NCBI RefSeq assembly: GCF_052116305.1
Contig: NZ_JBQKLI010000018.1
Span: 1-44,242, forward strand
DNA length: 44,242 nucleotides
Source: JBQKLI01 sp012798975
GTDB taxonomy: Bacteria > Bacillota > Clostridia > Tissierellales > Peptoniphilaceae
Direction: 5' to 3'
Below the pieces are notes generated by a model. The model was given only the letters and a program-made list of their open reading frames with translations. It had not been told where the DNA came from and did not search any database. Shown here piece by piece: positions 1 through 8,052 of this stretch (position 1 is its first letter; each line of letters begins with the position of its first letter). The translations under genes were made by a program, and so were the position numbers.

Positions 1-111
1 TGGCGATATCTCACTATCAATAGGCTTTCGCGGCATAAACCGCTCGATCAGGCTGGATGATTGACCACAAAATGATACCCGAGGAATTTACACACTAATA
101 TGGACTTGACT
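1..111 (+). mobile_element. Probable right end of an IS256-family insertion sequence (partial)
   Basis: The first 64 bases are richer in GC than the surroundings and read open in frame 2 for about 20 codons, ending in TGA at 62-64; this could be a transposase C-terminus but I do not recognise it. About 25 bases further, positions 88-111 contain TTTACACACTAATATGGACTT, which closely resembles the known IS256 terminal repeat (TTTTACACAATTATACGGACTT in that orientation). The bases just beyond look like the arm of the GAGTG-type repeat found elsewhere in the window, so the element may sit inside such a repeat. The other end lies outside the window. The family call is from memory of the terminal repeat only. 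Confidence 0.4.
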
Positions 112-280
112 GGAGAGAGAGGGGAGTAGTGAAAGTAAGTTGTATTTTTACTTTACATATTATCCTTTTCTAGAATAACATGAGTCTTTGTTGTATAAAG
201 TTAAATAAGAATCTGGAAAATTCAAAAAAGAAACGAAGCTTTTTAATAAAAACGATACAACATTGAAAGGAGATTTTATT

Positions 281-856
281 ATGAAAAAACGATACCCCTA
301 TCTAATCGGAGCTTGTCTGGCAGCCGCCGTCTTAATTCTTCCCGGCTGTACTCCGAAGCAAAGCACCTTTACAGAAGAAAAAGCAGTCCAAATGGAAAAA
401 TCTGCAAAGGGTTATAATCCCAACACGGAAGTTTCTTATGCCTACTTCGGAAGTCTTCCTTATCTAGTAGGATCAGCGGATGCCATAACGATAGCTTCCA
501 TTGTAAAAGACCATGGTATCGTCACTCTTAAAGAGGGAGACGGATATGCCGATTACAGAATCTACACTTTAAAATCAGAACGCTCCTTTAAACCAGGCCT
601 TGGAAATGGCGAAGAATTTCAAGTAAAGGTGGATAATTTTGCTGAACGCAAAGAATTGACAGAAAAAGGTCTTTACTTCTTAAGTAACAGATACGATAAA
701 GATCAATACAGTTTCCCCGCACCGGATCAAACAATTCTTCCTATTGAAAACGGGGAAATACAGCTAACAGAATCCACAAAAGTTTTCTTCCCCGACTACG
801 GAGAAAAAATCCCGGTGGACAAAGCCATCGAAGAAATCCAGAAGATTATACAATAG
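281..856 (+). CDS. Hypothetical lipoprotein, 191 aa
   Basis: This is a secreted, membrane-anchored protein of unknown function. The N-terminus has lysine and arginine residues, a hydrophobic stretch and a lipobox ending LPGC at about residues 21-24, so signal peptidase II cleavage before the Cys is expected. The mature part is hydrophilic and reads as a beta-rich domain with a pattern seen in many small Firmicutes lipoproteins (a secretion or expression-type motif, a YRIYTLKSERSF strand and a GLYFLS strand), but I recognise no named family. The ATG at 281 is chosen because AAAGGAGA lies 8 bases upstream; a longer in-frame TTG start at 263 has no such site. It stands alone, and a strong hairpin terminator follows at 1029-1074. 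Confidence 0.75.
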   Translation: MKKRYPYLIGACLAAAVLILPGCTPKQSTFTEEKAVQMEKSAKGYNPNTEVSYAYFGSLPYLVGSADAITIASIVKDHGIVTLKEGDGYADYRIYTLKSERSFKPGLGNGEEFQVKVDNFAERKELTEKGLYFLSNRYDKDQYSFPAPDQTILPIENGEIQLTESTKVFFPDYGEKIPVDKAIEEIQKIIQ

Positions 857-861
857 TGTAC

Positions 862-1230
862 AAAAAAGAGTGAAGTATGGTAAAGGGGGAGACAAAAGAT
901 GCTAAAAACTTCCTCTTCTTAGAAAAGTACCGGCTTTATAACCTGTTTCACATTCTCCCCCGCAAATTTTCAAACATCTCCAAATATAATTGAAACAAGT
1001 TGTATCTTGGATTTAATATTATTACTCTATACAAAAAGAAGAGAACAGGACATTCTGCTCTCTTCTTTTTGTATATTGCTGAATCTATATTACAATACAC
1101 AAATTCAAAAATAAGTGTTCTATTTTAATTCCTCAAATCCAATCAAAACCCGCTGATTATACTATGAAGAAAATAAATATTCCTATTATTTTCCACAACA
1201 GCTCCACTCTCCACACATTTCTTTAAATTT
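862..1230. repeat. GAGTG-type inverted-repeat element (copy 1)
   Basis: The left arm (862-895) contains AAAAAAGAGTGAAG and a GGGGGAGA run. The right arm (about 1190-1230), read on the other strand, contains AAAGAAATGTGTGGAGAGTGG followed by AGCTGTTGTGGAAAATAA. The arms are imperfect inverted copies of each other and match the ends of other elements in this window (27806, 32486, 36391, 42032). A long terminator-like hairpin lies inside. No coding sequence is seen inside. Confidence 0.5.
1029..1074. terminator. Long bidirectional hairpin terminator
   Basis: The arms ATACAAAAAGAAGAGA and its complement TCTCTTCTTTTTGTAT pair over about 16 bp, with a further CAG/CTG pairing next to the loop. Runs of A and T on the two sides would support termination on either strand, serving the lipoprotein gene on plus and the crp-like gene on minus. 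Confidence 0.75.
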
Positions 1231-1244
1231 TCTCTTTGGCTTTT

Positions 1245-1919
1245 CTAAATCGAATGTATCAGCTCTTCTTGTTTTAATACAGAGATCTCTTTTCCGTCTA
1301 TCTCGATAATTCCTTCTTCTATATAGGACTGGAGGGCTTGGTTTAGGCTGCTTCGATTGACATGAAGAATATCCGCCAGTACTTCTTGAGAATTCGGGAT
1401 ACAGATGATCCGGCTCGGATCGTTGATATGGGTCATCCAGTAAGCCAAACGGTCTTTTACTTTGCGGTACTGAACGCATCTTAAAAGCAGTTTGCTGTGG
1501 CAGGTGTACTGGGACACGAAGGTCAGCACATTTTTTAGAAAGATCGGATCACTGTTGATAATCGGCTTTAATTCTTCTACAGGAAGCCAGATTACCGAAG
1601 CCTTTTTCACACAATAGGTATGGGATACATGGTATTTCATACCGCCATATACCATATAAAAAGGAAAGGCATCTCCGCCGGGATACATATCTTCTCCAAA
1701 AAAATAGGAAGAGTTCAGTTCTTTTCCGTCTATTGTATACTCGGTAGACTTTAAAACTCCGCTGACTATAATACAGATATGGTCTATGGGATCTCCTTCT
1801 GAAAGGATTTTTTCATTGGCTTGATACTCTGCTTTTATTTTGTTCATTTGCATAATCGCTTCTTTTGATTCTTCGGAGATCTCACGGAAAATCACCCGAT
1901 TCCAAAAACGCTTATCCAT
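1245..1919 (-). CDS. Crp/Fnr-family transcriptional regulator
   Basis: This is a 224-residue cytoplasmic regulator. The N-terminal half is a cyclic-nucleotide-binding-like beta roll (segments ILSEGDPIDHICIIVSGVLK and the YPGGDAF loop). The C-terminal part is a winged helix with the recognition region NSQEVLADILHVNRSSLNQA at about residues 165-190, typical of HTH_Crp. The ATG at 1919 follows AGAAAGGAGAAGGG; the longer reading from 1991 has no ribosome binding site. It is the last gene downstream of grdX-grdE-grdB-ykvI but is separated from ykvI by a terminator and has its own TATAAT-like -10 at 1971-1976. A TTGCAA-N4-TTGCAA palindrome lies in its leader, suggesting autoregulation. Its effector is not evident; no Fe-S cysteine cluster of the Fnr type is obvious. 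Confidence 0.85.
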   Translation of the reverse strand: MDKRFWNRVIFREISEESKEAIMQMNKIKAEYQANEKILSEGDPIDHICIIVSGVLKSTEYTIDGKELNSSYFFGEDMYPGGDAFPFYMVYGGMKYHVSHTYCVKKASVIWLPVEELKPIINSDPIFLKNVLTFVSQYTCHSKLLLRCVQYRKVKDRLAYWMTHINDPSRIICIPNSQEVLADILHVNRSSLNQALQSYIEEGIIEIDGKEISVLKQEELIHSI

Positions 1920-1940
1920 TCCCTTCTCCTTTCTATCAAA

Positions 1941-1956
1941 TTGCAAATTATTGCAA
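1941..1956. promoter_or_regulatory. Candidate Crp/Fnr-type operator in the leader of the regulator gene
   Basis: TTGCAA-ATTA-TTGCAA is a perfect palindrome that can be read as TTGCA-N6-TGCAA, the same 5-6-5 geometry as the Crp consensus TGTGA-N6-TCACA. It lies between the probable -10 (1971-1976) and the ribosome binding site of the Crp/Fnr gene, a position expected for autorepression. Confidence 0.45.
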
Positions 1957-1994
1957 CTCATATATCCTATTATACTCTTTTTCTTCTTCAATGG

Positions 1995-2018
1995 AAAAAA
2001 ACGGATCCCAAAGATCCG
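1995..2018 (-). terminator. Intrinsic terminator after the YkvI-family gene
   Basis: Read on minus, CGGATC-TTTGG-GATCCG is followed by seven T (positions 2001-1995). It lies ten bases past the ykvI stop codon and separates that gene from the Crp/Fnr regulator. Confidence 0.75.
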
Positions 2019-2027
2019 CTCTCTTCC

Positions 2028-3122
2028 TTAAATTCTTTTCCACTGGATGCTTCGAATAATCATAATCACTAAAAGAAGCATTCCAACATAACCGTTCAGT
2101 ACGTAAATATAATTAACAAGGACATCAAAATCTAATAACGCTCCAATAATACCGCCTATAACACCAAGAACTAATGTCAGCATTCTGAATTTTTGTGTTT
2201 TTTCTTTGGCAAATCGAGCGACAACAGACCATAATAATGGAACAGAAGTCGTGTAGATTCCCAAGAATATAATAATAGAAAACACGGTTGCTAAAAGAGG
2301 ATGAATTTCTCCTGCTAATAACAAGGTAGGTATCTGGCTGCCTTTAACCGTCTGTACTGCTAGTAAAATTCCTAAAGACATTATGAATGTGGCAACGGAA
2401 AAACCTGCCGCTCCGCCGACTGCTCCCAGCTTTCCTTCCTTATCGCTGTTTGCTCCAGATCCCATCTGAGCTAAGAACGCCGCCAGCCATAGCATACAGA
2501 AACCAACATAGGATCCTGCCGCCAGCCACCAGTTGGCAGAGGCAACTTTGACTTCTTCTGCCGCTACCGCTTCTGCCATTAGCACTTCTGCCTGTCCCAT
2601 CATTCCCATATGTCTGAACACAGAAATCGCTCCGACGATAATTGCCATTACGACGATAACAGGACCTATATTTCCGATAACTTCAACAATTTTATTCAAT
2701 CCGAAGATTACAGTCGCCATAGCCAGTATCATTAAAACAACACTTCCAACAATAGGAGATAATCCATAATGCTGCTGAAAAGTCGCCCCTGCTCCCGCAA
2801 CCATGACTGTATAAGAAAGAAACAGGAAAAAGACTGAGAAGTAATCGTAAAACGTTCCTAAGATATTTCCGCAATAATATTTATAAATATCATTTGGCGT
2901 CTCGAAGGTATTATGATATCCGGCAGAAACAAAACTTACACCTACATAAGCAAGAAGAATAAAGGTAGCCGCAACCCCTAATAATCCTTTAAATCCCCAA
3001 GAGGCAAAATACTGCATCAATTCCTGCCCTGTTGCAAAACCGGATCCGATTAGCAGCGCGATAAACGCTCCGGCATAATTTAATACTTTATAAGGAACTA
3101 CACGTTCCTTTTTATTATCCAT
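2028..3122 (-). CDS. YkvI-family membrane protein (putative transporter)
   Basis: This is a 364-residue polytopic inner-membrane protein with roughly ten hydrophobic helices. It begins with the segment AGAFIALLIGSGFATGQE, an unwound-helix style GSGFATGQE motif characteristic of the YkvI family, which is related to amino-acid/sodium symporters of the LeuT fold. The start at 3122 is preceded by ATAGGAGGTTCTA. It lies 82 bases downstream of the grdB-type gene on the same strand, so it is probably in that operon. By position I infer that it imports the substrate of the reductase (glycine, sarcosine, betaine or a related N-methyl amino acid). The substrate is not shown by the sequence. The gap upstream contains a GC-rich hairpin (about 3155-3185). 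Confidence 0.8.
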   Translation of the reverse strand: MDNKKERVVPYKVLNYAGAFIALLIGSGFATGQELMQYFASWGFKGLLGVAATFILLAYVGVSFVSAGYHNTFETPNDIYKYYCGNILGTFYDYFSVFFLFLSYTVMVAGAGATFQQHYGLSPIVGSVVLMILAMATVIFGLNKIVEVIGNIGPVIVVMAIIVGAISVFRHMGMMGQAEVLMAEAVAAEEVKVASANWWLAAGSYVGFCMLWLAAFLAQMGSGANSDKEGKLGAVGGAAGFSVATFIMSLGILLAVQTVKGSQIPTLLLAGEIHPLLATVFSIIIFLGIYTTSVPLLWSVVARFAKEKTQKFRMLTLVLGVIGGIIGALLDFDVLVNYIYVLNGYVGMLLLVIMIIRSIQWKRI

Positions 3123-3204
3123 TAGAACCTCCTATGTAAAGAGAGGGTTCAGGCCTGCAGACTCTTCCGCAAGCCTTCTTTCCTCGTCCATTAACAAAAC
3201 AATT

Positions 3205-4500
3205 CTATAGTGCTTTAAATATTGTAGACTCTTGCACTTCTGTTCCTAAAGCTTCTACTGCTTTACGTACAAGTTTTAAGCGAAGATCTTTTTCTTTCTC
3301 TCCAAAATCCGGATTTCCTACAGGATATGGAATAGAGATGGTAGGTACGATTCGATTTGCCCCTACTGATTGAGAGATCGTAGTAATCGTTGCCATATGA
3401 ACGATTGGAATACCATATTTTTCGATTTCTTTTACCATTGTTGCACCGCAACGTGTACAGGTGCCTCAGGTAGAAGTAAGTATAACACCGTCAACTCCGG
3501 CTTCTTTTAATTCTTTTCCTATTTCTTCTCCAAAAACAATGGAATTTCCTACTGCCGTTCCTGTTCCGGTTGTGGTATAGAAATAATCATATACTTTTCC
3601 GATTTCTCCCTCTTCCTGCATCTTGCGAAGTGCATCTAAGGGAACGACGCGGTCTGGAGATTCATTCGCATAAACAGGATCGTATCCACCGTGGATCGTA
3701 CAGAAACCCTCTTCTAAATCTTTTAATTCAGAAACATCATATTTGCCCCATTTTTGTGCGGATGCTGACTGAATATGATCCGGATTGCCAATCGGAACGA
3801 TTCCGCCGGATGTTACAAGTGCAATCACAGCTTTTGACATCTCTTTAATTGCTGGAGCCGGTTCTACGATATCGAAGTGTGGCATAGGAAGTTCTGTTTC
3901 AAACTCTTCTCCATGGAGTCTTTTGCGAAGCATCTCAATCGCCCGAATAGAACCTGTTTTATCGCTAATTACAGTAAGCCGTTTTCCTTGTGGAAAATAT
4001 TCATCTTCCTCTGGTTTTGGCTGCTCTCCGTTAATTAACTTGTTAGCAACGGCTGTCATAAGAGGAATGGCTTTTTTCATTTTCGCTGCACTATCGCCAG
4101 TTTTTACAATATAAGCATGACCTTTCCCTGCATCTACTCCCGGGTTTTCTTCATACATTCCAGAAATAACCGGAATATCAAGTGCATCGAAAAATGCTGC
4201 CACTCCTGCACAAGCCATACCATAACGTCCCGCATTAAAAGCCGGTCCCGCTACTACAATCTCAGGTTTATATTCGTCATATATTTTCTGAAGAAACTTT
4301 TCTGCTTCTTCCTTGTTTTCATTAAAGTAATTATCGCCGCAGATAACTGTACCAACCGTTTCTCCGCCTTCTATTTGCCCTGCCATTGCAAGAGCCGGAC
4401 CTACTGCTTTTTCTTCAAACAAAGGCGCTATATGCGCTTCTTCTTCTCCGCCGATTTGTCCGAAGAACTGATTTAAATAGTATAGAACTTTTTTAGACAT
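3205..4500 (-). CDS. grdB: Glycine/sarcosine/betaine reductase selenoprotein component B (GrdB/GrdF/GrdH type), UGA-containing
   Basis: This selenoprotein subunit of the substrate-binding component B passes a carboxymethyl group to selenoprotein A during Stickland-type reductive deamination. The reading frame is interrupted by TGA at 3466-3468 and continues in frame to 3205, giving 431 residues, close to the usual 436. The TGA codes for selenocysteine at residue 345, in the motif ILTST-Sec-GTCTRCGATMVKEIE that is diagnostic of the family. A short hairpin (GCACC/GGTGC) begins just after the codon and is the likely bSECIS. Other family blocks are seen: NQFFGQIGGEE, VICGDNYF, AGPAFNAGRYG, VTSGGIVPIGNPD. 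It starts 11 bases after grdE. Substrate is unresolved: the sequence has features of both the glycine and the sarcosine/betaine forms. Automated callers will usually split or truncate it at the UGA. Confidence 0.95.
3443..3468 (-). promoter_or_regulatory. Sec UGA codon and candidate bacterial SECIS hairpin
   Basis: Read on minus, the TGA at 3468-3466 is followed by GCACC (3464-3460), a 12-base loop and GGTGC (3447-3443). The perfect 5-bp stem sits immediately downstream of the codon, where bacterial SECIS elements bind SelB. The element is inside the coding sequence. Confidence 0.65.
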
Positions 4501-4511
4501 TCTGCTTCCTC

Positions 4512-5798
4512 CTAATATAACTCGACTGTTGCATTATGGGTTCCGATTTCTGAAGTTGCTCCGATTACCGCATTTAACTCGCATTTCATCGTACCGTTTT
4601 CTGGATTATATGCGCCTTCCCAGCCGCCGGCAAGATTTGCGATGGCTTCCGGATCTCCTAAAACTCTGTCTGCTTTTTCTAATTCCACAACATGAGAAAC
4701 ATTTCCTGTAGAAATAACTGCTACAGCTTCTTTTGCAGTATCCGTAAGGGGCTGGCTCATTCCATCCCATCCAGAACATTCATCTGTAATAAGGACAGTC
4801 TTGATGCCCTGCTTTTCAAGTCTTGAACAGATCATTACAAGATCGGAATCCGGATTTCCGTAGCCTTCTTCTGAGACAATCACACCGTCTGCACCCATTT
4901 CTCTTGCAAGCATTGCTGTATAATCGCAAGATACGAATTTTCCCTGAAGAGTTGTAAGTTCAGGAACCATAATGACTCCTAAAAAGTTTATTTCTTTTCC
5001 ATGAAGAGCAAAAAGTTCTTTAATAATATTATTATTCTGATGCTGATACGTCGTAATCTTATCGCAGGCAGCTACACAGTTTCCGCTGATAACGGCTCCG
5101 TCCAGTTCTTCTGTTGGAGATAAGAATGTTGGAAGAATATGGGCTGAGTCTGTTCCATAAATAAAGCTTGCATGAAGAAGCCCTTGAGAGATCAGCATCT
5201 CTACATAAAGAACTCTAGGAAGGTCTGGATATTTTTTAGACTCTTCTGCCATTCCTGCTTTTTCAAATACTTCTACTTCTGTTTCTTCCGCATCTTTTGC
5301 AGCAAGCCCTATCACTTCTGAAGCCCGAAGACCCACCATACGGCACAGCTCTTCATGCTCGTGAGGAGAAAGTCCCTCGATAGGAGTGATATCGACTACA
5401 ATATTTAAAGTTTTAGAAAATGGAGTCCATTTTGCCCCTTCGCCCCACATATCGATTACTCCTTCTTGGAAGCCGACAATATCTCCGATGGTTACAACTG
5501 CTACATTTTTAAGGATTTTAACTACACCGTCTCCTAAAGGTTTTGCCTCTGTTGTCACTCCAGCAAATCCAGGATTCCCAACTTCCTTATACCGCGGTTC
5601 AATAACATCTTTTACCGGAATAATACGGGTTTTTTCTCCAGGTTTCGCAAGGTCAATATCAATAGCCTTTACACTCTCGTTCTTCATTAATTCTTCGATT
5701 ACCGACTCCTTATTTACAATAAGGGTACTGCCATCTACCTTTGTTTCTTCGCCAAACTGAACATCTTTGATCTCAATCTTTTTATACTCTAGTCTCAA
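4512..5798 (-). CDS. grdE: Glycine/sarcosine/betaine reductase component B proprotein (GrdE type)
   Basis: This is the 428-residue precursor of the alpha and beta subunits of component B. Family members are cleaved autocatalytically at an Asn-Cys or similar bond to give two subunits, the new N-terminus carrying a carbonyl group that binds the amine substrate. Here the site is GNC-VAACDK, with the Cys at about residue 241, matching the known position (about 242). I chose the TTG at 5798 because it gives the family N-terminus MRLE...IEIKDVQFG and follows GGGTGAGG at proper spacing; the upstream GTG at 5807 has its purine-rich stretch too close. It lies between grdX and grdB with 14- and 11-base gaps, so the three are surely one operon. 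No grdA, grdC or grdD is present in this window. Confidence 0.92.
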   Translation of the reverse strand: MRLEYKKIEIKDVQFGEETKVDGSTLIVNKESVIEELMKNESVKAIDIDLAKPGEKTRIIPVKDVIEPRYKEVGNPGFAGVTTEAKPLGDGVVKILKNVAVVTIGDIVGFQEGVIDMWGEGAKWTPFSKTLNIVVDITPIEGLSPHEHEELCRMVGLRASEVIGLAAKDAEETEVEVFEKAGMAEESKKYPDLPRVLYVEMLISQGLLHASFIYGTDSAHILPTFLSPTEELDGAVISGNCVAACDKITTYQHQNNNIIKELFALHGKEINFLGVIMVPELTTLQGKFVSCDYTAMLAREMGADGVIVSEEGYGNPDSDLVMICSRLEKQGIKTVLITDECSGWDGMSQPLTDTAKEAVAVISTGNVSHVVELEKADRVLGDPEAIANLAGGWEGAYNPENGTMKCELNAVIGATSEIGTHNATVELY

Positions 5799-5812
5799 AT
5801 TCCTCACCCTTT

Positions 5813-6175
5813 CTAAAATCTATTTAATTCATCGATTGCACTTTGCAAACGATCCCAATCAATGGTTTCATAATCCAGCCGGTTTCTTTCGTCGGCCTTT
5901 CTCTCGCCTAAAGTGTTTCTCAGCTTCTCGAGACTTTCTTCTGCAATAAGAGCAGACTCTTCGTGAAATGCTTTTCCCTCTTCCATTAGTACAGACGTTA
6001 CTGGGGAATGAAGCATCTTTATACTGGCGCCAAGAGGATAAGACAATAATGTGTATCCGGAATGAACAAGATCTCGAACCTTGATTAAAACATCTTCCGT
6101 ATCCCCTTCCACTGCAATACAGCGTTCTCGCGCTTTCTCTAATGCAATTTTGTTATTTGTAATAATAACCCTCAT
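5813..6175 (-). CDS. grdX: GrdX-family protein
   Basis: This is a small 120-residue cytoplasmic protein of the GrdX family, which is found at the head of glycine reductase operons and has no established biochemical role. It begins MRVIITNNKIALEKA and contains the conserved block DVLIKVRDLVHSGYTLLSYPLGASIK at about residues 30-55. The ATG at 6175 follows AAGGAG at 7 bases; a TTG two codons upstream is unlikely. It is the first gene of the grdX-grdE-grdB unit; the 190 bases upstream hold a TATAAT on the minus strand (about 6290) but no convincing -35. Confidence 0.9.
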   Translation of the reverse strand: MRVIITNNKIALEKARERCIAVEGDTEDVLIKVRDLVHSGYTLLSYPLGASIKMLHSPVTSVLMEEGKAFHEESALIAEESLEKLRNTLGERKADERNRLDYETIDWDRLQSAIDELNRF

Positions 6176-6181
6176 TGTCAA

Positions 6182-6600
6182 CTCCTTAACAATTCACTGT
6201 ATACTTTCCCCTTTCAAGAAAAGCAACAATATTCTTTAGATCTAAGAATCACTTGTTACTGTCATTCTATGATAATGTTTTCTTAAATTATAGTTTGTAA
6301 TACAACATATTTATAAATATATAACGATAAGCTTTGTTTCGTTGTATTTTTATTTCCATAACAGCATAAAAAAGAGCCCCTTTAAAGGGCTCTCAAAACA
6401 TTCAAATTACATTAAAAACAATCTACTTTTTTAATTTTCTATACTCAATAAACATCATTTTTTTCAATCAGATGAACCAATATAGAGATACCTTCTCTTA
6501 AAATATATTCCCTGTTCTATATTCTTTCATTTTTTTGCACATTCATAGCTGACCTTGTGATTTAGGACTCTCAAACTCCGCCAGTAAACAAAACACGTCT
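6182..6600. other. Intergenic region between the grd operon and the metal exporter gene
   Basis: The part nearest grdX (6182-6360) must carry the operon promoter. It is very AT-rich and contains an AACGA...TCGTT inverted repeat around 6333-6353. The centre holds a terminator for the metal exporter operon (6367-6393). From about 6400 to 6600 I see no gene, repeat or convincing signal. Confidence 0.5.
6367..6393 (-). terminator. Intrinsic terminator downstream of the ArsR-CDF operon
   Basis: AGAGCCC/GGGCTCT arms surround CTTTAAA; on minus the hairpin is followed by a run of T (6373-6368). It lies about 210 bases past the stop of the CDF gene and in front of the grd promoter region, so it insulates the two units. 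Confidence 0.7.
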
Positions 6601-7740
6601 TTATTCCCCATGATATCCTGTATTCCATTTTTCCGGGTCGTAGTCTACCTCAATTGTCGAACAGGTAATATGATAAGGGCTGATAATTTTCAAAATTTCT
6701 TCTTTGATTTTTTCTATTTCTTCTATATCCTTTCGATCTGTAAAAACCGTTACATTGAAATTATTGTCTTCCCCGTCCACACTCCATAAATGCAGATGAG
6801 AAACACCATGTACTCCGGAAACATTCCCGATCTCTTCTAAAAGCTTTTTGTACTCCACCTGATCCGGAACCGCTTCTAGGAAGATTTCTATAATTTCCTT
6901 TAAGGACGGTACCGCTTCGTATAAGATAAAGCCTGCTATGGCAAGAGATGCTAAAGAATCCAGAAAATACCAAGGCTTATATCGAAGAATAAAACTGATG
7001 ATTAAAATTGCAGCCCATCCTGCGAGATCTTCCAGCATATGAAGATTCAGCAGGGATTCGCTCTTCGAGCTGCCTTTGGATAAAATCCACATCGCAATAC
7101 CATTCACGGCGATAGCAATAACAGCCACTATTGTCATCCCGCTGTAGTTCACTTCCACAGGATGGATCAACCTTGGAAGAGCGTTGGCTATGGCAAAAAG
7201 AGAACCGATAATAAGAACTAGATTTGTTATCAAGGCTCCTAACAGAGAAAATCTCCGGTGTCCGAAGGAAAACTTTTCGTTTCCGTGTTTCGTAGAAATC
7301 TTTTCAAAAATCCATACAAAACCGATGGACAACGCATCACCCATATCATGGACTGCATCGGACTGGATCGCCGCGGAACGGAAGATAGAGCCGAATATAA
7401 ATTCCAAAATAGAAAAGAAGAAGTTTAAGAAAAACACTATGCGGATTCCCTTCTCCGAAACTTCTTTCGAATGATGATGGTGATGGCTGTGGCTCTGATG
7501 ATGTTCATGATCATGATCTTCATGATTATGATCATGCTTCGGCTCTTCTTTTAAAAAATGGATCTTTTCTGCAGAAAGGATTTTTTCCATATCCTTTCGA
7601 GAAATCTCTTCCGGAAAAGTCAATGTTTGACTTTCTTCTTCATAGTAAATGTCATCCGTATGGAAGATTTCTTTCATTCTGCTGATCAATTCCTCTGCAC
7701 AATGGCTGCAGTGGATCTTGCTGACTCTAAGCTCTGTCAT
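6601..7740 (-). CDS. Cation diffusion facilitator exporter with N-terminal heavy-metal-associated domain
   Basis: This is a 379-residue inner-membrane metal exporter, most likely for zinc. Residues 1-65 look like a ferredoxin-fold heavy-metal-associated domain with a CSHC pair (Cys11, Cys14). Residues about 69-93 are a histidine/aspartate-rich loop with runs of four to five His. The CDF body follows, with six membrane helices; the metal-site motif DAVHDMGD in the second and HMLEDLAGW in the fifth match the HxxxD pairs of the CzcD/ZitB group. A C-terminal cytoplasmic domain (GVHGVSHLHLWSVDG) completes it. The fusion of an HMA domain to a CDF is uncommon. It overlaps the upstream arsR gene by 14 bases, so translation is probably coupled and expression controlled by that regulator. 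Confidence 0.9.
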   Translation of the reverse strand: MTELRVSKIHCSHCAEELISRMKEIFHTDDIYYEEESQTLTFPEEISRKDMEKILSAEKIHFLKEEPKHDHNHEDHDHEHHQSHSHHHHHSKEVSEKGIRIVFFLNFFFSILEFIFGSIFRSAAIQSDAVHDMGDALSIGFVWIFEKISTKHGNEKFSFGHRRFSLLGALITNLVLIIGSLFAIANALPRLIHPVEVNYSGMTIVAVIAIAVNGIAMWILSKGSSKSESLLNLHMLEDLAGWAAILIISFILRYKPWYFLDSLASLAIAGFILYEAVPSLKEIIEIFLEAVPDQVEYKKLLEEIGNVSGVHGVSHLHLWSVDGEDNNFNVTVFTDRKDIEEIEKIKEEILKIISPYHITCSTIEVDYDPEKWNTGYHGE

Positions 7741-8035
7741 AATCTTCCTCCTCTAAATGCTCGAACACCGTTTCCAATATTTGAAGCACATGGCCGTCGT
7801 CTAAACTGTAAAGCCTTTGGCGTCCAGACTGGCGGACCTTCACAAGACGCGCCTCTTTTAAAATCCGAAGCTGATGAGAAACTGCGGACTGTTCCATCTT
7901 CATAAACCCGCAGATTTCCTGTACGCTATATTCTTTGTCTTTAATAAAAACGAGTATCTGAAGCCTTCCATTATCTCCCAAGACTTTAAGCATCTCAGAA
8001 GCAACGGCAATTTTTTCTGTTGTATATCTTGTCAT
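7727..8035 (-). CDS. ArsR/SmtB-family metal-sensing repressor (zinc type)
   Basis: This is a 102-residue winged-helix repressor. The helix-turn-helix is at about residues 35-60 (SVQEICGFMKMEQSAVSHQLRIL). The C-terminal helix carries DDGHVLQILETVFEHLEEE, which reproduces the alpha-5 metal site of SmtB/CzrA (Asp-x-His ... His-x-x-Glu) that binds zinc or cobalt; no alpha-3 Cys site is visible. It is the first gene of a two-gene operon with the CDF exporter. Two overlapping SmtB-like palindromes lie 18-53 bases upstream of the start codon, so it very likely represses its own operon in the absence of metal. Confidence 0.93.
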   Translation of the reverse strand: MTRYTTEKIAVASEMLKVLGDNGRLQILVFIKDKEYSVQEICGFMKMEQSAVSHQLRILKEARLVKVRQSGRQRLYSLDDGHVLQILETVFEHLEEEDYDRA

Positions 8036-8052
8036 AGATCTTTCCGCCTTTT

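Noticed and set aside
1186..1479. 97-codon minus-strand frame overlapping the Crp/Fnr gene
   Set aside because: It is an out-of-frame shadow of the regulator gene, whose winged-helix sequence is unmistakable.
3466..3468. TGA in grdB read as a stop, splitting the gene into two or marking a pseudogene
   Set aside because: The frame continues with perfectly conserved family sequence and the position is the known selenocysteine site, so recoding explains it.
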